A DNA stretch of 64,000 nucleotides from Phycisphaerae bacterium (GTDB taxonomy: Bacteria; Planctomycetota; Phycisphaerae; UBA1845; PWPN01). The position numbers and the translations under genes were made by a program. The first letter of the stretch is position 1. Every line of letters begins with the position of its first letter. Location of the stretch: positions 1 to 64,000 of the forward strand of contig JAAXZI010000008.1 of the NCBI GenBank assembly GCA_012719955.1. The letters are read 5' to 3'. Positions 26,184 through 34,432 of this stretch are shown piece by piece. The notes below the pieces were generated by a model. The model saw only the letters and a list, made by a program, of their open reading frames with translations. It had not been told where the DNA came from and made no database searches.

Positions 26184-26912
26184 ATGATCAACGAACAGCA
26201 GGAAAGGGAGTTCGCGTTGGATCTCAAGAGTAAGCTGGCCGGCAAGTTCATTGTCTTTGACGGCCCCGACGGTTCGGGCAAGGGAACCCAGTTGCGGATG
26301 CTGGCCGAGCGGCTGAGCGGGGAGGGATTGGAAGTAGTTTGCGCCCGCGATCCCGGCGGGACGACGATCGGGGACCGCATTCGCTCAGTGTTGCTGGATT
26401 ACGATCTGTCCGAGATGGATGTGCGCTGCGAGACGTTCCTGTTCATGGCCTCGCGGGCCCAGCTTGTTGGCGAGGTAGTGGAGCCCGCCCTGGCCGTCGG
26501 CAAGGTGGTGCTGTGCGACCGGTTTGTCAGCTCGACTTATGCGTACCAGGGGGCGGCGGGCTATGACGTCTCGCGGCTCATCGAGCTGGGCCGGCTGGCG
26601 GTCGGCGAGACCTGGCCGAACCTCACCTTGATTATCGATGTGCCCACCGAAGAAGGTTTTCGGCGCACCGGGCGCAAGCCTCACCATGCCGGGCGGAACC
26701 GCAAGAGCAGTGAGGGTCAGGGAGTGCTTCTGAGCGACGTGCGAACGGACGCCATGGAGGCCCGCCCCATCGCCTTTCACCGCAAGGTGCGGGAGCGGTT
26801 CCGCCAATTGCCTCCCGATTATCCGGGCAAGGTGGTAGTGCTCGACGGGCTCCGGCCGCCCCAGCAGGTACACGAGCACATCGTGGAGATCATCACCAGT
26901 GAGGATTTCTGA
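26184..26912 (+). CDS. tmk: dTMP kinase
   Basis: About 242 residues. Thymidylate kinase phosphorylates dTMP to dTDP for DNA synthesis. Seen: P-loop FDGPDGSGKGTQ; the DPGGT motif, where the family usually has EPGGT; the CDRFVSSTYAYQG substrate motif; and a LID region with the RRTGRK basic cluster. Another in-frame start, TTG at 26217, has a much better ribosome binding site (AGGAAAGGGAG, 6 nt upstream) and would begin MDLKSKLAGKFIVFDG, so the true protein may be 11 residues shorter. It overlaps holB by 14 bp, as expected for a replication operon. Confidence 0.93.
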   Translation: MINEQQEREFALDLKSKLAGKFIVFDGPDGSGKGTQLRMLAERLSGEGLEVVCARDPGGTTIGDRIRSVLLDYDLSEMDVRCETFLFMASRAQLVGEVVEPALAVGKVVLCDRFVSSTYAYQGAAGYDVSRLIELGRLAVGETWPNLTLIIDVPTEEGFRRTGRKPHHAGRNRKSSEGQGVLLSDVRTDAMEARPIAFHRKVRERFRQLPPDYPGKVVVLDGLRPPQQVHEHIVEIITSEDF

Positions 26913-28032
26913 CGTCCAGCACCAACCCCGCGCCCACCGCATCATCTGGCGGGCCCTGGCCAGCCGGCGCATGCCGCATGCGTATCTGTTTACCGGGCCG
27001 GAGGGCGTCGGCAGGGAGATGCTCGCGGTGAGCCTGGCCCAGGTCCTGCTGTGCGCGTCGCCGGTGAAGCGAACCGGGCTTGAGGGGCAGGGTCCCGAAG
27101 AGGAAATTTCAGACGCCTGCGGCGAGTGCCAGGACTGCCGCCTGGTCGAAGCCGGGACACACCCGGATCTCTTCCTGATCTACCGGCAACTCGGCAAGCA
27201 GCACCCGGACCCGCTCGTGCGCAAGCGGCTGGCCACCCAGCTTGGCGTGGACGTCGTCCGCCACTTTCTCATCGCCCAGGCCGGCCATCATCCCAGCCGC
27301 GGACGGGCCAAAGTGTTCATCGTGCGCGAGGCCGAGCGCATGAACGACGAAGCCCAGAACGCGCTGCTCAAGACGCTCGAGGAGCCGCCGCCGGACACCT
27401 TCATCATCCTGCTGGCCCCCAGCCTGGACCGCATGCTGCCCACCACGCGCTCGCGCTGCCAGCACGTTCCGTTCCAGGCCCTGCCGGTGGAGTTCGTGCA
27501 CGAACGGTTGCGGGCACTCCGGCCGGACGCCGATCCGGCGGCGATGTCCTACGCGGCCCGGCACTCCGGCGGGAGTCTGGGCCAGGCCCTGCAGGTCATT
27601 GACGACGGGATTTACGCGATGAAACGGACCTGGGGCGGACGCCTGGCCGAGCTGGCCGCGGCGGGGCCGGCTTTCGCCGCGCACGCGCTGGCCGGCCCGT
27701 TCGAGGCGGACGCCCGGGCGCTGGCCAAGCTGATCGCCGAGCGCGACCCGGATATTTCCGACACGGACGCGACCCGCGGCGGGATCCGCATCCTCCTGGG
27801 GGTGCTGGCGGACTTCTACGTGGATGCCCTGCGCAAGGCCGGCGGGGCGGATCTGCCGCCGATCAACGCAGATCAGCCGGAAGTGATCGCCGCCCTGCTC
27901 CGCAGGAACAACGCCGATTCGATCAGCGCCGCGCTGCGCGCGATCCAGAACACCGAAAGCAACCTCGCCCGCAACGCCAACATCCAGCTCACGCTGGAGG
28001 GCCTGTTCATCCACCTGGGCCACAGCGCCTGA
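26899..28032 (+). CDS. holB: DNA polymerase III delta'-type clamp-loader subunit
   Basis: 377 residues, GTG start inside the end of tmk. Seen: HAYLFTGPEGVGREMLA, a P-loop that lacks the GKT lysine-threonine, as in delta' proteins, which do not hydrolyse ATP; a Cys zinc module CGECQDC (about residues 74-80); and AKVFIVREAERMNDEAQNALLKTLEEPP with TTRSRCQHVPF, the SRC arginine-finger motif. It completes the clamp loader with DnaX, encoded about 23 kb away in this window. The tmk-holB order matches Firmicutes, where ricT follows. Confidence 0.92.
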   Translation: MRISDVQHQPRAHRIIWRALASRRMPHAYLFTGPEGVGREMLAVSLAQVLLCASPVKRTGLEGQGPEEEISDACGECQDCRLVEAGTHPDLFLIYRQLGKQHPDPLVRKRLATQLGVDVVRHFLIAQAGHHPSRGRAKVFIVREAERMNDEAQNALLKTLEEPPPDTFIILLAPSLDRMLPTTRSRCQHVPFQALPVEFVHERLRALRPDADPAAMSYAARHSGGSLGQALQVIDDGIYAMKRTWGGRLAELAAAGPAFAAHALAGPFEADARALAKLIAERDPDISDTDATRGGIRILLGVLADFYVDALRKAGGADLPPINADQPEVIAALLRRNNADSISAALRAIQNTESNLARNANIQLTLEGLFIHLGHSA

Positions 28033-28131
28033 TCGTTCGCAACCACAATTCGTCCGGTTCCTCACCGTGGATGCGTGGAGAGTCGGCCCGGGGGCGAAAG
28101 GCTGGAACGGGAAATACCAGCAAAAGCTTCT

Positions 28132-28273
28132 GATATGGTTTCCGTCGCACACTCGGGCAGGTTCCTGCCTGGTTGTTAGTCGCCCCGCTGCTGATCGCTT
28201 GAGTCTTCGCGCCCCCCACCTCTGGAAGAGGTGGGGCACCCAACGCACAAGATTCATTGGGGAGCCGTGTGAG
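28132..28273 (+). repeat. Family-A element, complete copy (MITE-like)
   Basis: About 140 bp, from GATATGGTTTCC to GGAGCCGTGTGAG. Contains GCAGGTTCCTGC, the CGCTTGAGTCTTCGCGCC core and the palindrome CCACCTCTGGAAGAGGTGG. It ends 1 bp before the dienelactone hydrolase stop codon on the opposite strand. Confidence 0.8.
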
Positions 28274-28274
28274 G

Positions 28275-29099
28275 TTATCCCTTGGCTGGCCTGGTTTGCT
28301 TCGGTTCAGGATTCCTGTGCGGGTCCCGGTCGAAGAGTTCCTTCAAGAAGAGTTTCATGTGTTCCCACGACCGCTGGTCAGCTTTCTTGTTGTAAGCCAC
28401 CCCTTTGAGGCCGGCCTTGTCCGCCTCGGGGTTGGTGAAGCTGTGAACCGCCCCGGAATACAGGATCATCTGCCAATCGGCGCCGGCGCTGTCCAGGGCC
28501 TCCTGAAAAGCCTCGATCTGTTTGGCCGAGACGAAGTCGTCCGCCGCGCCGTGAAGGATGAGCAGCTTCGCCTTGAGGTTCGGGTAGTCTATTCGGTCAG
28601 GCGGCGGCAGCGAACCGTGAAAGCTGACCGCTCCGGCCAGGCGCGGTTCGCAGTAGGCCAATTGCAGCGCGCTGGCCCCGCCGAAGCAGTAGCCGATGGC
28701 CGCGATCCGCCGCGGATCCACCCGCTCGTCCCCGGCGAGCACATCGAAGGCCGCCTTGATCCGCTCGCGCCAGGCCGGCCCGCGGCGCACCTGCCCCGAC
28801 CACTCGCCTGCCTGCTTCGGGTCGCGCGTGGTCCGGCCGCCCCCATACATGTCCACCGCCAGCGCGACGTAGCCCAGCTCCGCGACCTGCTCGGCCCGGC
28901 GCCTGGCGTACTCGTCCAAGCCCCACCACTCGTGCACCACCAGCACGCCGGGGCGCTTGCCTTCGACCGCGTCGTCGTACGCCAGATAGCCCACCAGCGC
29001 CGTATCCCCCGCCTTGTATTCCAGCGGACGGGTCACCAGCTTCGCGTCCGCCCCTGCAACCGACAACAGAACCGCTCCCGCCGCCAGGCCAAATTTCAT
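28275..29099 (-). CDS. Secreted dienelactone-hydrolase-family protein
   Basis: 274 residues. A signal peptide (about 1-19, ending AGADA) precedes an alpha/beta hydrolase of the DLH family. The triad can be placed: nucleophile Cys138 in GYCFGG, Asp187 in HGAADDF, His219 in GAVHSF, plus the family glutamate in VVHEWWG (Glu57). DLH enzymes open lactones such as dienelactone, but many secreted members act on unknown esters. It is probably transcribed after the BNR gene, separated from it by a heptamer array. It is one of two genes lying between direct family-A repeats at 28132 and 30559. Confidence 0.87.
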   Translation of the reverse strand: MKFGLAAGAVLLSVAGADAKLVTRPLEYKAGDTALVGYLAYDDAVEGKRPGVLVVHEWWGLDEYARRRAEQVAELGYVALAVDMYGGGRTTRDPKQAGEWSGQVRRGPAWRERIKAAFDVLAGDERVDPRRIAAIGYCFGGASALQLAYCEPRLAGAVSFHGSLPPPDRIDYPNLKAKLLILHGAADDFVSAKQIEAFQEALDSAGADWQMILYSGAVHSFTNPEADKAGLKGVAYNKKADQRSWEHMKLFLKELFDRDPHRNPEPKQTRPAKG

Positions 29100-29219
29100 G
29101 GCTACACTCCCGCGGATGAAATGAAAGCCGTCGGCGCAGACACGAGCCCGCGCGGAGGATTATACCCGCGGCGCGAAGCCAGTCTCAGACGAATGCAGCC
29201 AATGCAAAGCCGCAAGCGT

Positions 29220-29281
29220 CTCGTCATTCGGACTTCGTCATTGGTCATCCGGTGGTCATTGAGATTGGGGCATTGGTCATT
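29220..29281. repeat. Degenerate 7-bp array (unit GTCATTG)
   Basis: Units GTCATTC, GTCATTG, GTCATCC, GTCATTG, GGCATTG and GTCATTC, with spacing near 7. It directly abuts the stop codon of the BNR gene (minus strand) and lies between two co-directional genes. On the sense strand the unit is AATGACC, which carries ATG and TGA. Confidence 0.7.
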
Positions 29282-30464
29282 CTAACCCTTGAGCTCCCAC
29301 CGGGCCTGTCGCAGGACGGCCTTGGACGAACCCTTCATGACCTCATACCACACGGTGAGCAGCTCGCCGTTCTCCAACTCCACGGTGCTGGGATATCCGA
29401 GATCAACGCCTATGCCGTCCCCGGAGATGATTATCGGCTCCGACCAGCTCTTGCCGTTGTCGGTGCTGAGTCGGGCCTGATTACCGATTACCGAAGGGCG
29501 GCCGGCGATAGCCGTAGGTCATGAGCAGATGGCCGTTTTTCAAGCGCAACAGGTGTGAAGGCAGGCCCCACACACCGATGGTCCGGGGCACGGACCAGGT
29601 CTTCCCGCCATCGGTGCTTTCGGTCTGGAGCGTCTCGCCGTCGTTGGCCCGGTTGTGATTGCGGATGTGCACAATGATTCGGCCGTCGGTGGCCTCCACG
29701 GCATGCAGCTCGTGGTAAAGTGAGCCGTCGTCCCCCTCTCGGGCGGGAATTTCACTGAGCCACCTCCAGGTCTGGCCGTCGTCCGTCGATTCGCACACGC
29801 CGACGCGCTTCTTCTCCGTCCACAACTCCTTGCCGGCATAGAGCAGGCGCCCGTCGGAGAGTTGAATGGGGCCGTGCGGACTGTTCAAGATAGTCGGGAT
29901 GCGCGCCGACCAGGTGCGGCCCCCGTCGGTGGAGCGCAAGAGCCACTCGCCCAGGTCAGCCTGCCGCTCGCGTTCGGTGAGCCGGTTGTGCACGGCCTGC
30001 CATGCGGCCAACCGTTCAGCCGGCCAGTTCTTGCTTTCTTCCGCCTTTTCCAGCGTCGGCGCGTAAGCCAGCGACGTGAACGTAGTCACCAGGATGGTGC
30101 CCTTGGCCGTCTCCATCACGCCGGCGTCGCGGTCGTCGATGGCGCCATCAAGCAGCGTCCTCGGCCAGGTCCAGGTCCGCCCCCCGTCCCGGGAGGTCAT
30201 GTAATCGACCCGTCCGAACGGGCAAACGTGACCCTCGCGCCCGCCGGACCAGGCCAGCAGAAGCTCGCCATTCCTGCGCCGCGCCACGGTCGGCCAGCCG
30301 TGGTAGTACTGCGGCTGAGTACTGATCACCCTGGTCTCAAGAACATTCGCCGACGGGCCCGCGTGAGCCTGCCGGCCGCCCCCCAGCACCACCCCGGCCG
30401 CCATGGCCGTGCCCGCTTGCATGAGCCTTCGTCTCGTCATCCGGCCAGAAAGGTCGTTACCCAT
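29282..30464 (-). pseudogene. BNR/sialidase-like secreted protein, frameshifted by a 7-bp duplication
   Basis: The uninterrupted frame (29481-30464) gives 327 residues with a Tat-type leader (MTRRRLMQAGTAMAAG) and BNR Asp-box motifs SRDGGRTW, STDGGRTWS, STDDGQTW and STDGGKTWS. It stops abruptly after YGYRRPPFGNR. Removing one copy of a tandem GGTAATC (29479-29492) restores the frame, which continues QARLSTDNGKSWSEP (a further Asp-box) to a natural end at 29282-29284, so the ancestral protein was about 390 residues. It may be a recent null, a switchable form or a sequencing error. The family includes sialidases and related glycosidases; the substrate is unknown. Confidence 0.85.
29479..29492 (-). 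repeat. Tandem 7-bp duplication causing the frameshift
   Basis: GATTACC occurs twice in a row on the + strand (29479-29485 and 29486-29492). A single copy would keep the BNR reading frame open. Confidence 0.9.
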
Positions 30465-30558
30465 TTTTGTTCCTCTCGTTCAGGTACGAACCACCGATTC
30501 CGAAAGCCCGGCGCGGGCCTTCCCGGCAAATCATCCGTTCTCAGCCATGGGCAGCATA

Positions 30559-30712
30559 ATACGGTTTCCGCTGCAGATTTGCGCAGGCTCCCGCCTGGTT
30601 GTTAGTCGCCGCACTGCGGATCGCTTGCATCTTCGCGCGTTCTGAGTACCTCACCCTCTGAAGAGGCGGAGCACCCAACGCCCAAGATTCATGGGAATAC
30701 GCATTACACTCC
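30559..30712 (+). repeat. Family-A element, complete but diverged copy
   Basis: AATACGGTTTCCGCTGCAG at the left, GCAGGCTCCCGCCTGGTTGT, the TCGCTTGCATCTTCGCGC core, CCCTCTGAAGAGG, then GGGAATACGCATTACACTCC. Same orientation as the copies at 26001 and 28132. Confidence 0.72.
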
Positions 30713-31284
30713 TGCATACAGAGCGAACCCGTTACGCTGTGGCTTTATTGGACAAATCATTTTACAGCACCACAACCATTAACGCGACCGTCTCAGCAAA
30801 GAGACCATAGCTGAGCTGCTTGTTGGGCTTGGAGATGAGCGATTGCACTCGCCCGGCCTCTTCGATTCCGGCGAATCGGGGCTTGAGACCGGACCTCGCT
30901 CCAGATGAGGTATGGTACCATCGCCGGCGAGCGCGCCGCCCAAGGTAAAGCGGCGGGTTTCAAGGCTTTACCAGCGTTGCTCCGTCCCTTCGTCGGTCTT
31001 TCGTGCTCCCGCTATTGCCCTTCCCGCCGTCGTGCTCCCCCTGCTTTCCTGACATTCCCCATTCCGTTCCCGGCCGCGGTCTGCGCCTGTTAAAAACCCC
31101 TCAGCACCGCTATATTGGATTGGATTTCATGGTATTCTGGTCACCTCCGCGCCCATGCGGGGGCGGCTTACCAGCTCTTCCTTCAACGCTGCCGAGCCAG
31201 GGTCCCGGTTGTCCGCGAGGGATGAGCAGCATCGATCATACGTTTCGGGGGCGGCAACCGCCCGCCGAGAGAAGGATATTCGGT
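30713..31284. other. Intergenic, no gene recognised
   Basis: About 570 bp before the PSP1 gene, partly lower in GC (30720-30830). No conserved ORF, tRNA or known RNA was seen. An in-frame upstream extension of the PSP1 frame to 31003 is open, but its translation is low-complexity and non-conserved. Confidence 0.5.
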
Positions 31285-32634
31285 ATGTCCCATTGCGGAG
31301 GATGCGTCAGCGCCAATGAACGCTGCGGGAACGGGCTGGAGAAGATCTACCCGACCACAGCCGTCCGGTTCGGCGCCATGCGGCACATCGGGGAGTTTTC
31401 CTATCCCCCGGACATGAAATTCACCTGCGGCGCCAAGGTGGTCATCGCCACCGACCGCGGCATCGAACTCGGGGAACAGGTCAGCCTGACCTGTTTCGGC
31501 TGTGAAAAGGCGGTCACGCGCGAGCAGATGCGCGCCTATGCAGAGGCCAGCGGCGGCGACGCTTACCAGCTCAAGAAGGGCCGGATCCTGCGCGAGGCCA
31601 ACGAGGCCGACCTGACCGAATGGCGGCACATGCAGGCCGGCATCCCTGAAAAGCTCCAGTTGGCCCGTCGATATGCCGCTCAGCTCAACCTCGAGATGAA
31701 GCTGGTGGGCTGCGAGCACATTTTCGGCGGCGAGCGGATCGTGTTTTACTTTCTGGCCGAGGAGCGGGTGGACTTCCGCGAACTGGTCCGCATGCTGGCC
31801 GCGGAATTCCAGACCCGTATCGAGATGCGCCAGATCGGCGCCCGTGATGAGGCCCGGCTGGTGGCGGACTACGAGACCTGCGGGCGGGAATGCTGCTGCA
31901 AGAACTTTCTGAAGACGCTCAAACCTGTCTCCATGCAGATGGCCAAGCTGCAGAAGGCCACCCTTGATCCCTCCAAGGTCAGCGGGCGCTGCGGGCGGCT
32001 CAAGTGCTGCCTGCGGTTTGAGCATGAATCCTACGAGGAATTGGATCGCAAACTGCCGCGGTTGGGCGTCCGCATCCGCTGGGCCGAGGGGACCGGGCAG
32101 GTCATCGACCGGCAGATCCTTACGCAGCTTGTAAAGATTCGCACCGACGATGAGCGGTTGGTGACCATCGCCGCGGAGGACATTCAGGAGGTCAACGTAC
32201 CTCCGCCCCCGCCCGGTGGCACGGCTGAGCCGGTCAACGCGCAACGCCGGGAAGCCGACCGGGAGCCGACCGGCAACGGTTCGCGGCGCCCGGCTCGCGA
32301 GGGACGGGGCCGGTCCGAACGTCGCCAGCGGGGTAACGGGCCACACCGCGTCGGCGCGAAAGGCGCGACGCCGGCCACGCGCGAGGAAGCGGTCCAGCCG
32401 GCAGAGGAACCGCCCACCACGGATGCCACGCAGGATTCGCCGACCGGCGCGCCCGCGGCCCCGGAGGGGGAGGCCCCATCACCCGGCCAGGACAAACAGG
32501 ATCGAAGCGGAACCGGCGCATCCGGCCGACCGGCCGGCCGTTCCCGCCGGAATCGGCGTCGCGGTCGGCGGCGCCGTGGGGATGGCGGACGCGGTCCACG
32601 TCCGGCATCGGGGGGTTCTGATCCTAACGCCTGA
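31285..32634 (+). CDS. ricT: PSP1-domain protein (RicT/YaaT type) with basic C-terminal tail
   Basis: 449 residues. Residues ~30-300 form the PSP1 domain, with the conserved cysteine cluster CGRECCCKNFLKTLKPVSMQMAK and GRCGRLKCCLRFE. In Bacillus RicT these cysteines help hold Fe-S clusters in the RicA-RicF-RicT complex, which affects RNA processing and biofilm or sporulation. The last ~140 residues are disordered, with RRNRRRGRRRRGD-like Arg-rich runs suited to RNA binding (inference). GAAGGAT lies about 8 nt before ATG 31285. It is one block away from tmk-holB, whose Firmicutes neighbours include ricT. Its stop overlaps the next start (TGATG at 32632). Confidence 0.85.
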   Translation: MSHCGGCVSANERCGNGLEKIYPTTAVRFGAMRHIGEFSYPPDMKFTCGAKVVIATDRGIELGEQVSLTCFGCEKAVTREQMRAYAEASGGDAYQLKKGRILREANEADLTEWRHMQAGIPEKLQLARRYAAQLNLEMKLVGCEHIFGGERIVFYFLAEERVDFRELVRMLAAEFQTRIEMRQIGARDEARLVADYETCGRECCCKNFLKTLKPVSMQMAKLQKATLDPSKVSGRCGRLKCCLRFEHESYEELDRKLPRLGVRIRWAEGTGQVIDRQILTQLVKIRTDDERLVTIAAEDIQEVNVPPPPPGGTAEPVNAQRREADREPTGNGSRRPAREGRGRSERRQRGNGPHRVGAKGATPATREEAVQPAEEPPTTDATQDSPTGAPAAPEGEAPSPGQDKQDRSGTGASGRPAGRSRRNRRRGRRRRGDGGRGPRPASGGSDPNA

Positions 32635-33185
32635 TGGTCGCAACTATGACGCAGCCTGAGAAAACACTGGAGCAGATCGTCTGCGAGACCGGCCGATACC
32701 CGGTGGAAGGTTTTGTTTTTGTCCAGGAATGCATTGGCGCGGCGGCCGATGCCGTGCATGGCCCGCCCAGCCCGGAAATGGAGCGGGTCGCGCAGTACAT
32801 GACCCGCAAGAACATCAGCCTTGAGGAGCTTCGTCAGCGTTATGAGGACGGCGACCTGCCCGCCTGGCTGACCTTGCTGCTGGACCGGATCGGCGGCCCG
32901 GAGAAGCTGAACCGGCACGTGACCGGCCAGCAACTCTGCTGGGCCATTCGCGACACGGCCTTGAAGCGCTGGGGGCTGCTGGCCCGCCAGGTTCTGGCCC
33001 ACTGGGGCATCACCCGCACCGAGGACATCGGCGCGATTGTGTTCGCGCTGGTCGATAACGGCTGGCTGTCCAAGCAACCCACCGACAGCATCGACGACTT
33101 CAACCACGTTTTCTCCTTTTCCGAGGCCTTTGACCGGGCTTACCGGATCAAACTCGAAGGACACAACTGCGATGAAAGCATCTGA
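32634..33185 (+). CDS. Minf_1886/TIGR04138-type conserved protein
   Basis: 183 residues. Recognised by the pattern FVQECI followed by LLARQVLAHWGITRTEDIG and FALVDNGWLSKQPTDSIDDF, typical of the Verrucomicrobia/Planctomycetes-restricted family TIGR04138. The function is unknown; it is soluble, with no signal peptide or membrane span. The start overlaps the ricT stop by one base and its stop lies inside the next gene, so it sits in a tight ricT-Minf_1886-acetyltransferase operon. This gene is the best single taxonomic marker in the window. Confidence 0.85.
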   Translation: MVATMTQPEKTLEQIVCETGRYPVEGFVFVQECIGAAADAVHGPPSPEMERVAQYMTRKNISLEELRQRYEDGDLPAWLTLLLDRIGGPEKLNRHVTGQQLCWAIRDTALKRWGLLARQVLAHWGITRTEDIGAIVFALVDNGWLSKQPTDSIDDFNHVFSFSEAFDRAYRIKLEGHNCDESI

Positions 33186-33648
33186 AGATCGCGCCGACGT
33201 GCGGATTCGCGAGGCCACTGTTGAAGACGCCGCCATCGTGGCGGAATTCAACAGCCGGCTGGCCCTGGAAACCGAGAACAAGCGCCTGGATCCCGCGACG
33301 GCACTGCGGGGCGCGCAACTGGGTCTGCAACAGCCGGAGATCTGCCGTTACTTCCTCGCCGAGCGCGACGGGCAGGTTATCGGCCAGGTCATGGTCACTT
33401 TCGAGTGGAGCGACTGGCGGGCGGGCATGTTCTGGTGGTTGCAGAGCGTGTACGTGCACCCGGACTTTCGGCGCGGGGGCGTGTTTGGGCGACTCTTTAA
33501 ACACGTTATGGAATTGTGCCAGAACTCGCCGGACGCCTGTGGTCTGCGGCTCTACGTCGAGGAGCACAACCAGCCGGCCATCGAGACTTATCGCCGGCTC
33601 GGGCTGCGGCCCAGCGGCCACGTCGTGTACGAACAGGACTGGTCCTGA
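33172..33648 (+). CDS. GNAT-family N-acetyltransferase
   Basis: 158 residues, one GNAT domain. Seen: VRIREATVEDAAIVAEF at the N terminus; acetyl-CoA-binding motif A LQSVYVHPDFRRGGVFGRLF, an R/Q-x-x-G-x-G/A-type pyrophosphate loop; and the late YRRLGLRPSGHVVYEQ segment. The substrate is unknown. It starts 14 bp before the end of the preceding gene and ends only 3 bp from the convergent response regulator gene. Confidence 0.9.
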   Translation: MKASEDRADVRIREATVEDAAIVAEFNSRLALETENKRLDPATALRGAQLGLQQPEICRYFLAERDGQVIGQVMVTFEWSDWRAGMFWWLQSVYVHPDFRRGGVFGRLFKHVMELCQNSPDACGLRLYVEEHNQPAIETYRRLGLRPSGHVVYEQDWS

Positions 33649-33651
33649 GAT

Positions 33652-34035
33652 TTACCCGGCCGGCTCCCCCACTACGTCGCCCAACAGCTCATGAATGGCC
33701 AGCAGCAGGTCGAAGAACTCGCAGGGTTTGTTCACGATTTTGCAGGGCCGAAGATCGATGGTCTGCTCGGTAAGGATGCCGGCCGGCAAAGCGGTAATGA
33801 AGACGACGGGCAGGTTGGGATATTGAGCCCGAATGGCTATGGCTGCGTCCCGCCCGGTCATGTCTGACTTGAGTAACCAGTCGCACACCAGCACATCCGG
33901 CTTGAACTGCTCAGCCAGATCAATGGCCGCCCGAGGGTCTGCCGTGGACTTCGCTTCGTGACCAGAGCGAACCAGCAAGTCAGACATGATGAAGCGCTGA
34001 CTTCGTTCATCCTCCAGGATGAGAATTCGAGCCAT
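33652..34035 (-). CDS. Single-domain response regulator
   Basis: 127 residues, receiver domain only. Seen: the acidic pair LILEDE (Glu8, Asp9), phosphoacceptor Asp52 in VLVCDWLL, VVFITA and the conserved lysine in IVNKPCE. With no output domain it probably acts through protein contact or a phosphorelay. AGGAGG lies 8 nt before ATG 34035; the longer upstream frame is not conserved. No kinase is adjacent. It converges with the acetyltransferase gene. Confidence 0.9.
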   Translation of the reverse strand: MARILILEDERSQRFIMSDLLVRSGHEAKSTADPRAAIDLAEQFKPDVLVCDWLLKSDMTGRDAAIAIRAQYPNLPVVFITALPAGILTEQTIDLRPCKIVNKPCEFFDLLLAIHELLGDVVGEPAG

Positions 34036-34432
34036 GGCGAGTACCTCCTGCTCTACCATTCCGCCGTGCCTCCCGCGCTGTGACCTGTCCCGGCATGTCG
34101 AGGATCGGGCGGTCCGACGCTGACGCCGCAGGCACCTCCATGGCCACACGGCCGGCCCCGGGCTTCCGGCCGGTCTGGCTCCACGATGAAAAAACGAAGA
34201 GGCAGGTGGCTGACGGAAAGCGATGATTGGCAGCAGCGGCAGCACCCATCCAGCGTCATGCGGAGAATGTCGCCCCACAGACATGGCCATCATACCCGAG
34301 CCCACGAAGCCCCCGCAAAGATTTCACAGGCATTGGAAGGCAAAATTCAACAGGCGAAATCTTCACCGCCGCCCGTGAGGCGCCATAAGAATCGCTTCAC
34401 ATTTCTTGTAGAAGCAATTGGTACTCAGGGCG
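34036..34432. other. Intergenic, no gene seen
   Basis: About 400 bp between the response regulator start and the glycosidase stop, both on the minus strand. Nothing recognisable was seen except the ribosome binding site at 34044-34049. Confidence 0.4.

Noticed and set aside
31003-31284. N-terminal extension of the ricT-like protein
   Set aside because: The extension is open but low-complexity, and ATG 31285 has a suitable ribosome binding site directly before the conserved Cys-rich start.
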